Shown here in pieces: positions 51,001 through 60,000 of a stretch of DNA of 64,000 bases. Within the stretch, counting starts at the first letter, position 1. Each line of letters opens with the position of its first letter. This DNA comes from Micropterus salmoides (taxonomy: Eukaryota; Chordata; Actinopteri; Centrarchiformes; Centrarchidae): the NCBI RefSeq assembly GCF_014851395.1, contig NW_024041039.1, positions 8,361,177 to 8,425,176 on the forward strand, given 5' to 3'. Position numbers and translations under genes: made by a program. The notes under the pieces were generated by a model. That model was not told where the DNA came from, ran no database searches, and saw only the letters and a list, made by a program, of their open reading frames with translations.

Positions 51001-51405
51001 TATCAATAATTAACTTTTCACTACTCTTTGACACTCTAGAAGGAAACTATGACGGTTCTCTAAGAACCATCAGCATTATTTTACTGAGCATTGGGAAACT
51101 CTTTCCAAAATGTCAACTTTTTTATAATTAAAGCAAAAGCAGGTTTCCTCTAAGTTTAACCCGTAGTTTTTAAAGCTCATCCAGGATTTTCCCATACCAG
51201 TAGGAAGAAGAAAAAAATCACGAGACATGTGAATCACACCTCACTCTCACCTGCGGGACCACTTGGCCGATGGCCGTCCAAAGGGCCTTTTCCACAGGAC
51301 CCCATGCAGCTGCACTTTGGTGCTGATGTCTAACGCTTCAGAGTCCGACTGCTCCATGGACGACCAGGGCGAGAACAGAGAGTTTCTGGACGAAGAGGAG
51401 AACAT
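38527..51405 (-). CDS. PLEKHD1: PLEKHD1, pleckstrin homology and coiled-coil domain-containing D1 (complete, 13 coding exons)
   Basis: The coding exons from 5' to 3' are 51405-51251, 49743-49650, 49408-49319, 48968-48892, 47946-47855, 47763-47711, 46915-46821, 46728-46635, 45403-45195, 43724-43592, 41996-41852, 39583-39440 and 38684-38527. Every junction uses GT/AG and keeps frame, giving 512 residues against about 506 in mammals. The PH domain spans about residues 25-140 (DISTKVQLHGVLWKRPFG, RFFIIKDSFLLYY, HPKGVIPLGG, and the C-terminal helix QVQWMEML with the invariant Trp at 129). A coiled coil follows at about 155-410, then a conserved C-terminal region with RFFEECI, AVYLHKAAARRIKSCR and NMEELRETARRL. 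PH domains bind phosphoinositides or proteins at membranes, but the precise role of this protein is not established. It is tandem with SLC39A9 on the same strand. The start is the first in-frame ATG, and the product begins MFSSSSRNSLF. Confidence 0.96.
39019..39046. repeat. (CTA)n microsatellite
   Basis: About nine uninterrupted units lie in PLEKHD1 intron 12, inside a longer imperfect ACTACAACA-rich stretch. Confidence 0.9.
39440..39583 (-). CDS. PLEKHD1: PLEKHD1 exon 12
   Basis: Encodes residues 413-460, with RFFEECI at the start and AARRIKSC near the end. Two overlapping donors exist (TG/GTGTAAG and GGT/GTAAGT). Only the second keeps frame into exon 13, so it was chosen. Confidence 0.93.
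39928..40775 (+). repeat. CAGTGGTGGAA-type MITE with a nested repeat
   Basis: It starts CAGTGGTGGAATGTAACTTA and carries the family's ACTCAAGTACTGGATTTAAG and CACTACATTTCAGAGGGAAA. It ends with TGGTCTTAGTACTTTTATTT and ATGAATACTTTCTACT, with an eroded terminus. The middle, about 40205-40520, is unrelated sequence beginning TAGAGCTGAAACGATGG, probably a second repeat inserted into it. Confidence 0.7.
41188..41435 (+). repeat. GCTGCAACAATTA-type MITE copy
   Basis: The left end TAGAGCTGCAACAATTAATA and the right end AATAATTAGTTGCAGC are inverted matches. The interior has GACAGTAAACTGAATAACTG and TATAGACCAAATAAACAATC. Copies of the family also lie at 47025, 54354 and 61310. Confidence 0.65.
41852..41996 (-). 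CDS. PLEKHD1: PLEKHD1 exon 11
   Basis: Encodes residues 365-412, coiled coil (MELEKRLKQAEEALQDLEKG). The acceptor is GTCTCAG and the donor GGC/GTAAGTG, ending in phase 1. Confidence 0.93.
43027..43390 (-). repeat. CAGTGGTGGAA-type MITE, inverted copy
   Basis: It starts CAGTGCTGGAAGAAGAACTG, then AAGTAAAAGTAGCA and AAATACTCTGTTACATG, the reverse complement of the family's right end. It lies in PLEKHD1 intron 10. Confidence 0.65.
43592..43724 (-). CDS. PLEKHD1: PLEKHD1 exon 10
   Basis: Encodes residues 320-364 of the coiled coil (QQEREYYSSQARTLQQSL). The acceptor is TTGTTTAG and the donor AAG/GTAACAG, phase 0. Confidence 0.94.
44201..44342. repeat. Foldback element, copy B (right half only)
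   Basis: GAGCCAGGCTAGTTGTTTTC, CTTTATGCTAAG, GCTGCTGG and CATATTTAACA match the right arms of copies A and C. The left arm is absent. Confidence 0.7.
45195..45403 (-). CDS. PLEKHD1: PLEKHD1 exon 9
   Basis: Encodes residues 251-319. ELSQEKRRTLELL is followed by an acidic, helix-breaking stretch (KEPDMEE, SEDGGDPGD) that diverges from my recollection of the mammalian protein, then LRHIEEQMKILLKEKEQ. The donor is AA/GTAAGT, phase 2. Confidence 0.94.
45966..46338. repeat. Foldback element, copy C
   Basis: The left arm (AGCCAGCAGCTGGTTAGCTC, CTGGCTCTGTCCAAAGGTAA) is mirrored in the right arm (CTTTAGACAGAGCCAGGCTA, CCAGCTGCTGGCTTCC). The centre carries GACTTCCTGGAGTCTCTAAC. It lies in PLEKHD1 intron 8. 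Confidence 0.82.
46635..46728 (-). CDS. PLEKHD1: PLEKHD1 exon 8
   Basis: Encodes residues 220-250, coiled coil (SLKGVESEKEELSSL). The acceptor is TGGCAG; the in-frame choice places the A of AGACC first. The donor is GAG/GTATGA. Confidence 0.9.
46821..46915 (-). CDS. PLEKHD1: PLEKHD1 exon 7
   Basis: Encodes residues 188-218, coiled coil (ELERLNQVLEEEKMKFEE). The donor CT/GTAAAA is weak at +5 but keeps frame. Confidence 0.92.
47025..47456. repeat. GCTGCAACTAA-type MITE copy, interrupted
   Basis: It carries CTACTTGTCTGACAGTAAAT, TTTTGATAACTGATTAAT and the terminal AATAATTCTTAGTTGCAGCC. A CATCCATCCATT block at about 47337 may be part of a small insertion. Confidence 0.5.
47525..47652 (+). mobile_element. 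5'-truncated retroposon tail, copy 1
   Basis: The core GACTGGCGGCCTGTCCAGGG continues through GTCAGCTGGGATTGGCTCCA to GGATAAGCGGTTGACGATGG and ends in a GATGGATGG tail. It matches, in opposite orientation and almost base for base, the copy at 54368-54477, apart from a six-base gap (GCGACC). Different 5' ends with a shared short-repeat tail fit a LINE or LINE-dependent SINE. It lies in PLEKHD1 intron 6. Confidence 0.75.
47711..47763 (-). CDS. PLEKHD1: PLEKHD1 exon 6
   Basis: A short exon of 53 bases encoding the end of Asp170 and residues 171-187 (KLMEETEELSHQRAQRE). The acceptor is TTCTCCAG and the donor GAG/GTGATG. Confidence 0.92.
47855..47946 (-). CDS. PLEKHD1: PLEKHD1 exon 5
   Basis: Encodes residues 139-170, the hinge between PH domain and coiled coil (TWKNAQLGGAMIESLEAQG). 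The donor TGG/GTATAC is poor but frame and length support it. Confidence 0.92.
48015..48610 (-). repeat. Dispersed repeat related to that at 5514-5905
   Basis: Near its right end the segment has GTTAGCATGCTAATAC and ACTAACATGGTGAAAATGGT, the reverse complement of the GCATGCTAAC block. Further left it has CATGGTCCCCAGAGGATGAA and TGCCATGAAATTTGG, shared with the 14.8-15.6 kb region. It lies in PLEKHD1 intron 4. Confidence 0.55.
48892..48968 (-). CDS. PLEKHD1: PLEKHD1 exon 4
   Basis: Encodes residues 114-138, the last PH strand and C-terminal helix with the invariant Trp (QVQWMEMLQESGK). The donor is AAAGT/GTGAGT, phase 2. Confidence 0.93.
49319..49408 (-). CDS. PLEKHD1: PLEKHD1 exon 3
   Basis: Encodes residues 84-113, middle PH strands (GVIPLGGCVVSANENMG). 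Exactly 30 codons in phase 0 at both ends. Confidence 0.94.
49565..49620. repeat. Perfect 28-bp tandem duplication beside the PLEKHD1 exon 2 donor
   Basis: The unit AAGAAAAAAATCTTTTTTGT + TTTCTTAC occurs twice without mismatch. On the PLEKHD1 sense strand each unit begins GTAAGA, a donor-like sequence. Confidence 0.95.
49650..49743 (-). CDS. PLEKHD1: PLEKHD1 exon 2
   Basis: Encodes residues 52-83, PH strands 2 and 3 (FFIIKDSFLLYYAESEK). A tandem duplication carrying two further GTAAGA donor-like sites lies 29 and 57 bases beyond the donor. Confidence 0.95.
51251..51405 (-). CDS. PLEKHD1: PLEKHD1 exon 1 (first coding)
   Basis: Encodes residues 1-51. An acceptor-like pyrimidine tract ending CACCTCCCAG lies 19 bases upstream of the ATG, so a separate noncoding exon probably exists further up. 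The donor is CGCAG/GTGAGA, phase 2. Confidence 0.93.
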
Positions 51406-54353
51406 TGTCTCTGGTTTCCCACGCCCTGGGAGGTGGGGTAACAAAAATAATAAAAATAATCAATAGAATCAAAAAAACACGAGACACAATACAGTCTGTC
51501 AATAACAATTAGCCCAGTAACACGAACACACATAGAGGGGTGTGTACAGCTGCAGGGACAGCTTCAATACAAAACAGGAAAAGTAGCAAACAAATCCCAA
51601 TAACTCAGCAGGGTGGAATGATGCAGCTGCCAATACGCTCATCAGCTGGAGGCAGACTGACTACACAGCACAGTGGAGATGAAAACAGGGATGACAGACA
51701 GAAAGATAGAGGGAGGGAGGAGGAAGAGGAGGGATACTGGGAGGCGATGGGGGAGGGAAGCTTTAGGAATGAGTTGCTAAATCTGAAGCCAGTCAATACA
51801 TTCCAGCCAGTAAAAGCTGTTATTCAGATTACTGTGCTTGCAGCAAGCAGCAGTCTCCAGCTCTTGGCAGGTACAAACTCTCTGGTCTCTCCATCCATTA
51901 CTCCAGCAGTGAATTAGGAGAACATCTGTAGCAGCAGAGGCGTGGCTGCACGACTCCTGGTAAAGAGGATGGAGAGACAGAGTGGTTATCTCAGCATCGC
52001 GAGTTTCAGATTAATTTACAGAACATGTGTCAGAGTGGATGGACAGCAGATTATAACGATATTTACAACTCAGTCTCAACAGAGAAACGCATGAGCCTGC
52101 ATAAAATTTCTAAGTAAAACGTCATGTCAGGGAAGAAAAGCCTTTTACATCTAATTTAAGAGGAAAATAAAGTTGCCAAAAGTAAGTGTGATAATCCTTA
52201 AATTCTTACCTTGATGAATAAAATATAAATTGCTGCTAAGTGCATTAAAATCAAACATTTAAATGAATCAATTCCACCTGAAATTGGGGTAAACAGAAAG
52301 GTTATTGACCTGCTATATTCCTTTAAAGGAAAACGACTTAAATCATCAAAACATAAGCAAATATTTTCACCAGTTAAAAAAAAAAACAACTTTAATTTAT
52401 TCATCATAAAACTTGTTTCACAACTGAATTTCACAATCAAAAGTATTGAAATAAGGCAGACTCATTCTGGAATGACAGAAAATAAAAATAAGAGCGACAC
52501 ACTGACCCCCCCAAAAACATTTCACGTTTTATTACAAATATTAACCAGATCCTAAAACTCTCCTGATACAAACTAAAACCTTCAATCAGCCCCAACATGT
52601 GCCGTCATCTCTTCCTGCTTGTGTCGGAGCTGATGCATCAAACTCCACCTGCAGATATCTGCCAGTTTAAAGGGTTTCTATAGATTAATTTTCACATATA
52701 TGCACCTATCAAACATGTTAAGTGCAGATACTGAATGCGAGTCTGTGTGATTACATGTAAATGAGGTTATTACTAAATTTTTAAGATGATCAGACTCAGA
52801 CCACAGACTTGATTTTGATTGGTCAAACAACCACAGAAAAACCTGAGTCTGTGAAGTGTTGAGCTCGGCAAGTTTGTCATTTTACTTAGCGCAGGTGCAA
52901 TCAGCCAATCAGCATGCAAGGATGAAGGATGTTCTTTGAAAGACTAAACATCATGAACATTATTTCTGTCCTGCGTCATTGTAGACTAAACCGTATTTAA
53001 TCATTTTGCTGTCCTGTGAAAACTCCAAACCTCAACTTCACATGAGCTACAGAAAACAGCTGTGTTTTCAGTTTTGTGACGATGCACTTTTCGGATTATA
53101 CTTTTGGGTTTAAAAGGTTTATTTAACTTAAAAGGATCACATTTTTTTCCAAGTTTCTCTTAAAATGGTCAGGTACCCATTGTACACTGCAAAATGTATT
53201 GCTCGCTGTAATCAATCCTCCTGTCCATAATGCCCATGAAGTTATCCCTTCCCAATTCCAGTCAAACACATGGGGGCAGAACATAGTCGTTCAGTGTAAA
53301 GCTACATTCAAAAGTTCAGCCAAAGCTAAAATGAGGCTTTAGTAGTCCAAGTTGGACGAGTCAGGTTAGTATTTTCTAAATGTTTAAAATCTGTTGATGG
53401 CACAATAAAACAATTTTGTAGTAAAAATACTAACTCTGGAAGAGACCCACTTGGGTTGTCTACTGCATCACACTCCTGATGCTTCATTTGGCTTTGGCTC
53501 TTTTGGCTCGCCTTTTTTTTTTTTGCAGAACAAGGATTTTGTCCCTTATCACATTATGAAGGATTTTTTTCACTGCCAGTATGGAGAGAAGGAACAATTA
53601 CAGTAACCAATAATGGTATGTGTATTGTCTTAAGCCAGAAAAAAATGAGAACCTTTCCTATAAAGATGTAGTATAACGTTCTTCGCACGTGTCAGCAAAA
53701 TATAATCACCACCAAATTAGGAGAAACATCGTTTTCACAGGAGATTGATATGACACCAGCATGTCTCTCAAATATAGCTAGCCACTGATAAGCTTACAAT
53801 ACATAAATAACCTGCTAAACTACATTTTGATTTTAATTTAATTTTACTTTTATAACTACTTCCGTCGTTCTTCAGGCCTTAAATACCTATTTTCTCAAAC
53901 AAAACCATTGTGGTAATTTCATTAGATGTCTGTTTTTTTCTGCACTCCTCTCACTGGTTTGAAGCTGGCGGGGCTCAACAGGAAAAAGGCATTGTCACAT
54001 ACTTCCATGCACCAATCAGAGTTTAACAACACTCAAATCAAGTCCTATTTTAAACACAGTTTGCTTTAAAATTCACATACTTTTTCTTTGTACTTTTAGT
54101 GCTGCCCCTACGAAGTACATACTGTTGCATGCAGTATGCACACAACTGGGAGATACTACTACATCCTAACATTGTGCCTTGAATCTTGCTCATACTCATG
54201 CTGCGCAGAGGATTGTGGGTCAGAATATTCAGAAAAGCATGCTCGCTTGCATGCCGCAAAATGCAACCAGCTGCAGTAGGACGTCCTGGTATTTTTGGCA
54301 TAATACATTTGACATTCTATGTATTGGGACACACTAAATAGTATGGGTTTATC

Positions 54354-54785
54354 GACCGAAGATTAATCCATCCATCCATCGTCAACCGCTTATCCTGCGT
54401 ACAGGGTCGCGGGGGCTGGAGCCAATCCCAGCTGACATCGGGCGCAAGGCGGGGTACACCCTGGACAGGTCGCCAGTGACCGAAGATTAATCTACAACAA
54501 TTTTGATAATCGTTTAAGTAATGTTTAAAGCTAAAATGCTATGGTTTGTGCCTCAAATCTCTCTTGTTTTTTTTGCGTTCTATGATAGTAAACTGGGTAT
54601 AATTGAGTTTTTGGACACTTGGTTAAACAAAGAACAGCATTTGAAGACATCACTCTTGGATTCTGGGAACATTTTCCCCAATTTTCTGACGTTTTTTGGG
54701 TTTTTTTTTTTTAGACCAAACGATTAAACGAGAAAATAATCAACAGATTAACAGATAATGAAAATAATCTGTTAGTTGCAGCCCT
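54354..54785. repeat. GCTGCAACTAA-type MITE interrupted by a retroposon
   Basis: After the insertion at 54368-54477 the sequence continues with ATTAATCTACAACAATTTTG, TGATAGTAAACTGGGTATAA and the terminal GTTAGTTGCAGCCCTAA typical of the family. Confidence 0.65.
54368..54477 (-). mobile_element. 5'-truncated retroposon tail, copy 2, with 14-bp target-site duplication
   Basis: The 110-bp insert is flanked on both sides by a perfect GACCGAAGATTAAT (54354-54367 and 54478-54491). On the minus strand it runs from ACTGGCGACCTGTCCAGGG to a GATGGATGGATGG tail. The long perfect duplication and the tail of short tandem repeats are marks of target-primed reverse transcription. It has no coding content, being only the 3' end of the parent element. 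Confidence 0.88.
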
Positions 54786-56824
54786 AAACACATACATCAG
54801 CAGACGAATTAATTTTTAAAAAACTAGACTAAATGCCAAATCTCAGCAGGGACTCTGATGCAACATTGTTTAGAAGGATGACGGTGGCATAACGGGCCTG
54901 TCCTCCCACCTGCCTGGAGGGGGGGTATCCTTTAGTACACACAGTGTCCCATAAAAAGATCATGCAGCTGCTGGTCTGCAAGCGAACAACCCCTCCCTGT
55001 CATGAAAGAAAGCCTAAAACATCACAGTGGGTTTCTTCCCGCCATGTAACTGGAATTAATTGACAAGCGTGTGTGTAAAATCGTTCATACATAAAACAGA
55101 GACTCCTCAGACAGTCTGTCGCCTCATGTGTCAGTACTGCAAAGAACAGTCCATCAATGTCCAAAATGTCCAATTAAAAAAAGAAGTTGTATTTGCGAGT
55201 AAGCAGTTCCATCTCACACAAGAGATCATGATGATGTGGAAGGAAGAAGTTACTCTGTACAGCACACATACATACATATACATGCACACTGCTGTGAGCA
55301 GGCAGTGATACAGTAACACTCACAATATCCATGTGCCCCGATAAGAGAGGGAGCATCCTACTTCCATTTTAATGCATCAACCTGTTACTGTTTTAATGGT
55401 ACTGAGGCAGAAACAGGGGTGTCAGAGCAGGGCTGCGTTCAAGAGTTTCGACATGACATAACAAACCCTTTGAAGATGAAGGCAAACCCTCTGTAACCAT
55501 TTCAGACACTGCTGCACTCCTGAGGAAGAAGTGGCATTGCCCCAATTTCATGTGTACGATTATTGCTCAAGTGTGATTAATTAACGAGGGGTAAATCAAC
55601 TTGAAAGCTAAAAATAAACATTTGTTCAAAATTCTAATCACTGGGGCTGCAACATGTCCGTTCTCCTGAGCCGATGGTCCCTAGATGTTTTCATACAGTA
55701 AAGGCCCTCTGTGAGGCAAATTCACTCAGAGCTGCTGAAGTAACCTCCACCTCTGAATAAGCGCTAACACTCTATACAATCACTTAAGACAATTCTATAC
55801 AGTTTTTTTCCTGCAACCTCTATTTATAATTACTCTCCAAGTGAAGCAGAACAGATATAAATCCAGAAACTAAACAGATAAAATAAAAGTGATAGTTCAG
55901 GTTGTGATACATCAAGGCTGGTTGTGTCTTTTCCTTACGCAGGATTTGCGTTTCAGCAGATCAGTCCATGAAACATATAGTTTTAAAAAGGAGACATACA
56001 CCTGCAGTATTCATCATAAATAGGTTTCCAATCAGGCCAAGAAACTGCTCGTCATTTTTTTTTTACCAAGACAAACCGTCACTTTGTAGATAAACTTACT
56101 AGCCAAAGCAAACATTGTTACGAGCATCTGGCTGGTTATTCGGGCTGATCACTCATCCTGCTTCATCATTGGCTGCGAGAAAAAGATCTCCGTTAGGAAA
56201 ATAAGCCAGGAATATTTTCTACAAATTGGAACGTCCTTACGGCGCCGTCTTGTCAGGTATCTGTTCCTAATATGGCACTTGAAAATCAGGTTCAAATTAA
56301 TCTGGATTGTTGCTAAAGAGACTTACACACTGTACAATTATATATAAAAAAAAGAGTTTGTTTTTTCGATATCACAGGCTTCCAAATCTCACTGTGCAAC
56401 TGCCATTAGTAAAACATTACTAATGAAATCAGGATCAATTCTTTCACTTTGGACAAGCACAATAATGCAACACTGAAAATAAACAGAGCTAAAGGGTTCG
56501 GCTTGGGCCTCTCTTAAAAACAGATTTCTGGTGGAATAAATGGACACATACAATAGTTGTAAGAGGTTTCGTCATCAGAAAAAAAGAAAAGAAAAACATA
56601 CTCGTGTGCCTTGGTTGTCACTGTAGCAACTCTGATCATTCATTTTCTTATTCAAGGTCATTTTTCGAGTCATAAGATGTCCCCGCAATGAGCACCAGTC
56701 TGGTCCACGAGGTCCATCAGGAGACAACAAGCAATAAGACATTTAGACCCACAACATTTGGGATCTCCGTTTTCACTTCATTCCCCTGTACACCCGCCTT
56801 AAAAGTCAGTTATGAGGGCTGGGT

Positions 56825-57067
56825 CTAATGGTGGTGACCAACGGACAGCACCAGAGGAATGAGGCAGCCCAGTACCAGAGCTCCCACCTCCACCTTGCTC
56901 AGTCCTTTGCCACCGTTGCCTCCGTTGCCTACGCTGGGAGCGTGGCTGTGGCCACCACCTCCTACCTCAGGGAGGACGTGGACAGTGGCCACGTAGAGGA
57001 AGGTGCCAGCAGAGAAAAGCATGGCGACACCAGTGGCATTGATGTCTGACAGTGCCTCCTTGCTGCT
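56825..57067 (-). CDS. SLC39A9: SLC39A9 exon 7 (terminal)
   Basis: Encodes residues 233-312: [17 protein letters not shown], segment 7 ([18 protein letters not shown]), a Gly/Asn-rich linker ([11 protein letters not shown]) that I believe is longer than in mammals, and segment 8 ending SVGHHH-stop. Confidence 0.96.
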   Translation of the reverse strand, partial: SSKEALSDINATGVAMLFSAGTFLYVATVHVLPEVGGGGHSHAPSVGNGGNGGKGLSKVEVGALVLGCLIPLVLSVGHHH

Positions 57068-60000
57068 CTGAGGAGGGGAGCAAAACAAAAAACACTGTCA
57101 GGCAAAATGTCTAAATGTGTGTTCTGGAAAAGAAAAACAGTTTTTTCAGTTCAATATGTTTTATTTCATGAATGTTTCAGTTAAACAATGTTGCTAAAGC
57201 GGTTTGTGGCAAAATCACAAAGTTTACATTTTGTATATAACATAAGAATTAATGCAATCATGACCATTCAGTTTAGCAATTATAGGTTACAACAAAAAAT
57301 AACAAATGCAGATAGAATGTAAACAACAAACAAGAATGAACTAAATGTAACCTGCCATGCAGCGAACGCTTCGTGCAACAGTTCACTGAGTCACTCGCTG
57401 TCCCTCAGGTTGTGACACAGGGGACACAAGATATCCTTCTCCTAGGATTATTTTTAATTTATTCTCATCTTGAAATTCTTTGAAATCTGGTATTATTAGA
57501 TGGAATTTCTTAATATATTGCTCTGCTTTTATTCATGACATTTCAGGAGAAAAATGGGTCTCTGTCTCCACATCACCTGTCGTACAGCGCTCACAGACTC
57601 TATATTCTCTTGGTAACCAGGCCTTTTTATGTCTCCCTTTATCAATAGCAAGGGTCACCGAGTCTGTACTTGGTAAGAAGCTTCCTCTGCTTGATATCTC
57701 TCACAGTAGAGAGATATTTCATAATCCTCTCATGTTTAGGGCCAGATAACAATCTAGTTTGTGTTGTTTTTTTGTCTCTTCCTCCCAATGTTCCAAATAG
57801 TATTTTTTCCTTTGAGTGATCATTTGGTTTATTCTAACTGATGTTTTTAAAGCAAGGCTGGCTTGAGAAAAGTGTGTGTGACATGTTGCAGGATTTGTTC
57901 ATCTCAGGACTAGCTGGCATAAGGAACTCTTTTCAGGGTTCAGCTCTTGAGTTTTAAAGAGTCTTGAATTCAAAGGAGTCTTGGGGACTTGATCTGAGGT
58001 GCATCAGAAAGTATCGTGCTCTTTTTTGGGTATTATCAGTGAGTCTGCCCTACATGCATTTGTAGCGGACTTTCTTTGAATGTGTACTCAACGGGATGCT
58101 TTTCCCATCTGTTGTAGTTTCTATTTAATTGCATAGAGAACCATTTGTTCTGATGGCTCAACTTTTGATGAAAATTATTTGTTACGGCATGTCATTTTTT
58201 GTGATTTTTTTTTTTTATGGCTAACCGTCCATCTTATCAAACACATGTCAGGTAAACGTTTCATGTAGTCTCAAAGACTAACCAGCCATAACAATTTCCT
58301 AAAAGACAAAACCCTGACTGCTATTTGACTGGGGCATTTTCTTTTTAATTATTTATATTTATTTCTAAGACGATGAAAGGTGGTTTGCATTAGGCTGGGT
58401 ACTCTAAGTTAATAGATCTTTAACATCAGACAAGAAATACACTTCCTGCCTCAAGAAGAGATTTGCAAGGAACACAAGGAGTTGCATTTGGTGGCACTGA
58501 AAGAACTGAATGAATGATTCAAAAACCAAAACCCTCCACAAATATATATTAATAAAAAAAGATTCATATCATATTTAAGTACGGGTCCAAAGTCCCACCA
58601 TGAAGCTCCAAAAACACACAACACATTGCGATATTTACCTGACTGAGGCCTAAAAAGGTGAGCATGGCAAGGACAGGAGCTGCCAGGGCAAAGACCAGGA
58701 GATGTTTGCGGATGCGGTTCCTCTCAAGACCAGCATGCATCAGGAACGATACCAAGCCGAACGCTGCTGGTGCCTGCAGACAACAGAGCAGTAGTTCACA
58801 TTTACAATAATATTGATTACTCACTTGGCCTATACAATATCAGAACAAAGTGCCAATCACCATTTCCTAAAACATTTTCAAATGACTTTTTTTTGTAAAG
58901 ATATGAACCATTATTACCTTATGTAGCATAATAGCTACAAAGACAATGAGCTGAACGCTTGTCTGAGAGGTTGAGGCAGCGGCTCCTAGTGCCACCCCAT
59001 CAGCTGAAGATAGAGAGACAGAGAGATAGAGCTACTGAGATACTTTTAATATTTGCTCATTAGTACAAAGTCATTAACAAAGTTCTGACAAAGAAAAAGA
59101 CAAAAACTGCTCAGACGCTTTAAATAACAACATTTGTTTTATTTTCTAAATAACAGCAAGTCTGAAACTCAATGGGATTAAACAAGAACATTCAGGTATA
59201 GCAGAGAACAACAGTAAACAAGTACAAGAGAAATGTCAGTAAATGTTTACACAAAGTCAAACACAAGCATGAAATTGTTATTTAGACTAATAACAAAAGT
59301 CTTATCTTGTACCATCACTATAAGGCATGAGACCATGACTATTCAAATACAAGCCTACCTGCAGCGTGGACCACAAGACCCAGGGTGGTGGTGATTTTTG
59401 AGTTGACCCTGGCTGACTCTGGATCTAAACGAGACAAAAATAACCAGAAACATTTTGCAATGATTTTTTTTATGTTATATAAAAAGGTAAAATCAAGTGA
59501 GAATGACTGAACAGCATCTCTCACAGTGAGCAAGAACTGTGTGGCATCACTTGTTGGCAGACTTTGCTAAACAGTTTGCAGAGCATTAGCTGCTCATACA
59601 AGAAGCTCTAAAAGTGTTGGGTGCCGAGCGTGGGTGCATCTGGGAAAACAGAATTAGCAGTTGAGCCATTTGGGGGTGTTTTGGGTGTAACTCAACAAAA
59701 TAATTTTCTTCCAGAGAACATAAGCTGCTGTCACCAAACCTTATATTCACAAACTTGGTCTCTAGACATTATGGACCTGTGTACAGATAGTTTCTAAGAA
59801 ACAAGTGCGTTGGATGCTTTAATCTTTTGCGGTCTCCCGTTTAACTGACCTTCAGTGTTGTGCACATGAGAACTGCCTATCTGATCCACCAGTAGCATAA
59901 AGACGAAGCCCAGGACCAGAGACACTCCAATGCAGGCATGAAGCTGCTCGTGACTGTGCTCATTTTTCCCACTGGCACTCAGGGCTGCGTCTACTTCAGC

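Larger units (their letters stand above)
51406..56824. other. PLEKHD1 upstream region and SLC39A9 3' UTR/intergenic
   Basis: No gene is recognised in these 5.4 kb. The PLEKHD1 noncoding first exon and promoter should be near the lower end (possibly 51.5-52.0 kb, where purine-rich CpG-poor sequence gives no clear motif). The SLC39A9 3' UTR begins at 56824 and runs down; no convincing minus-strand AATAAA was fixed. Nested repeats occupy 54.35-54.79 kb. Confidence 0.6.

Noticed and set aside
51406..51444. Extension of PLEKHD1 exon 1 upstream of the chosen ATG
   Set aside because: The open frame begins at a TTG, not ATG, and a splice-acceptor-like CACCTCCCAG lies within it.
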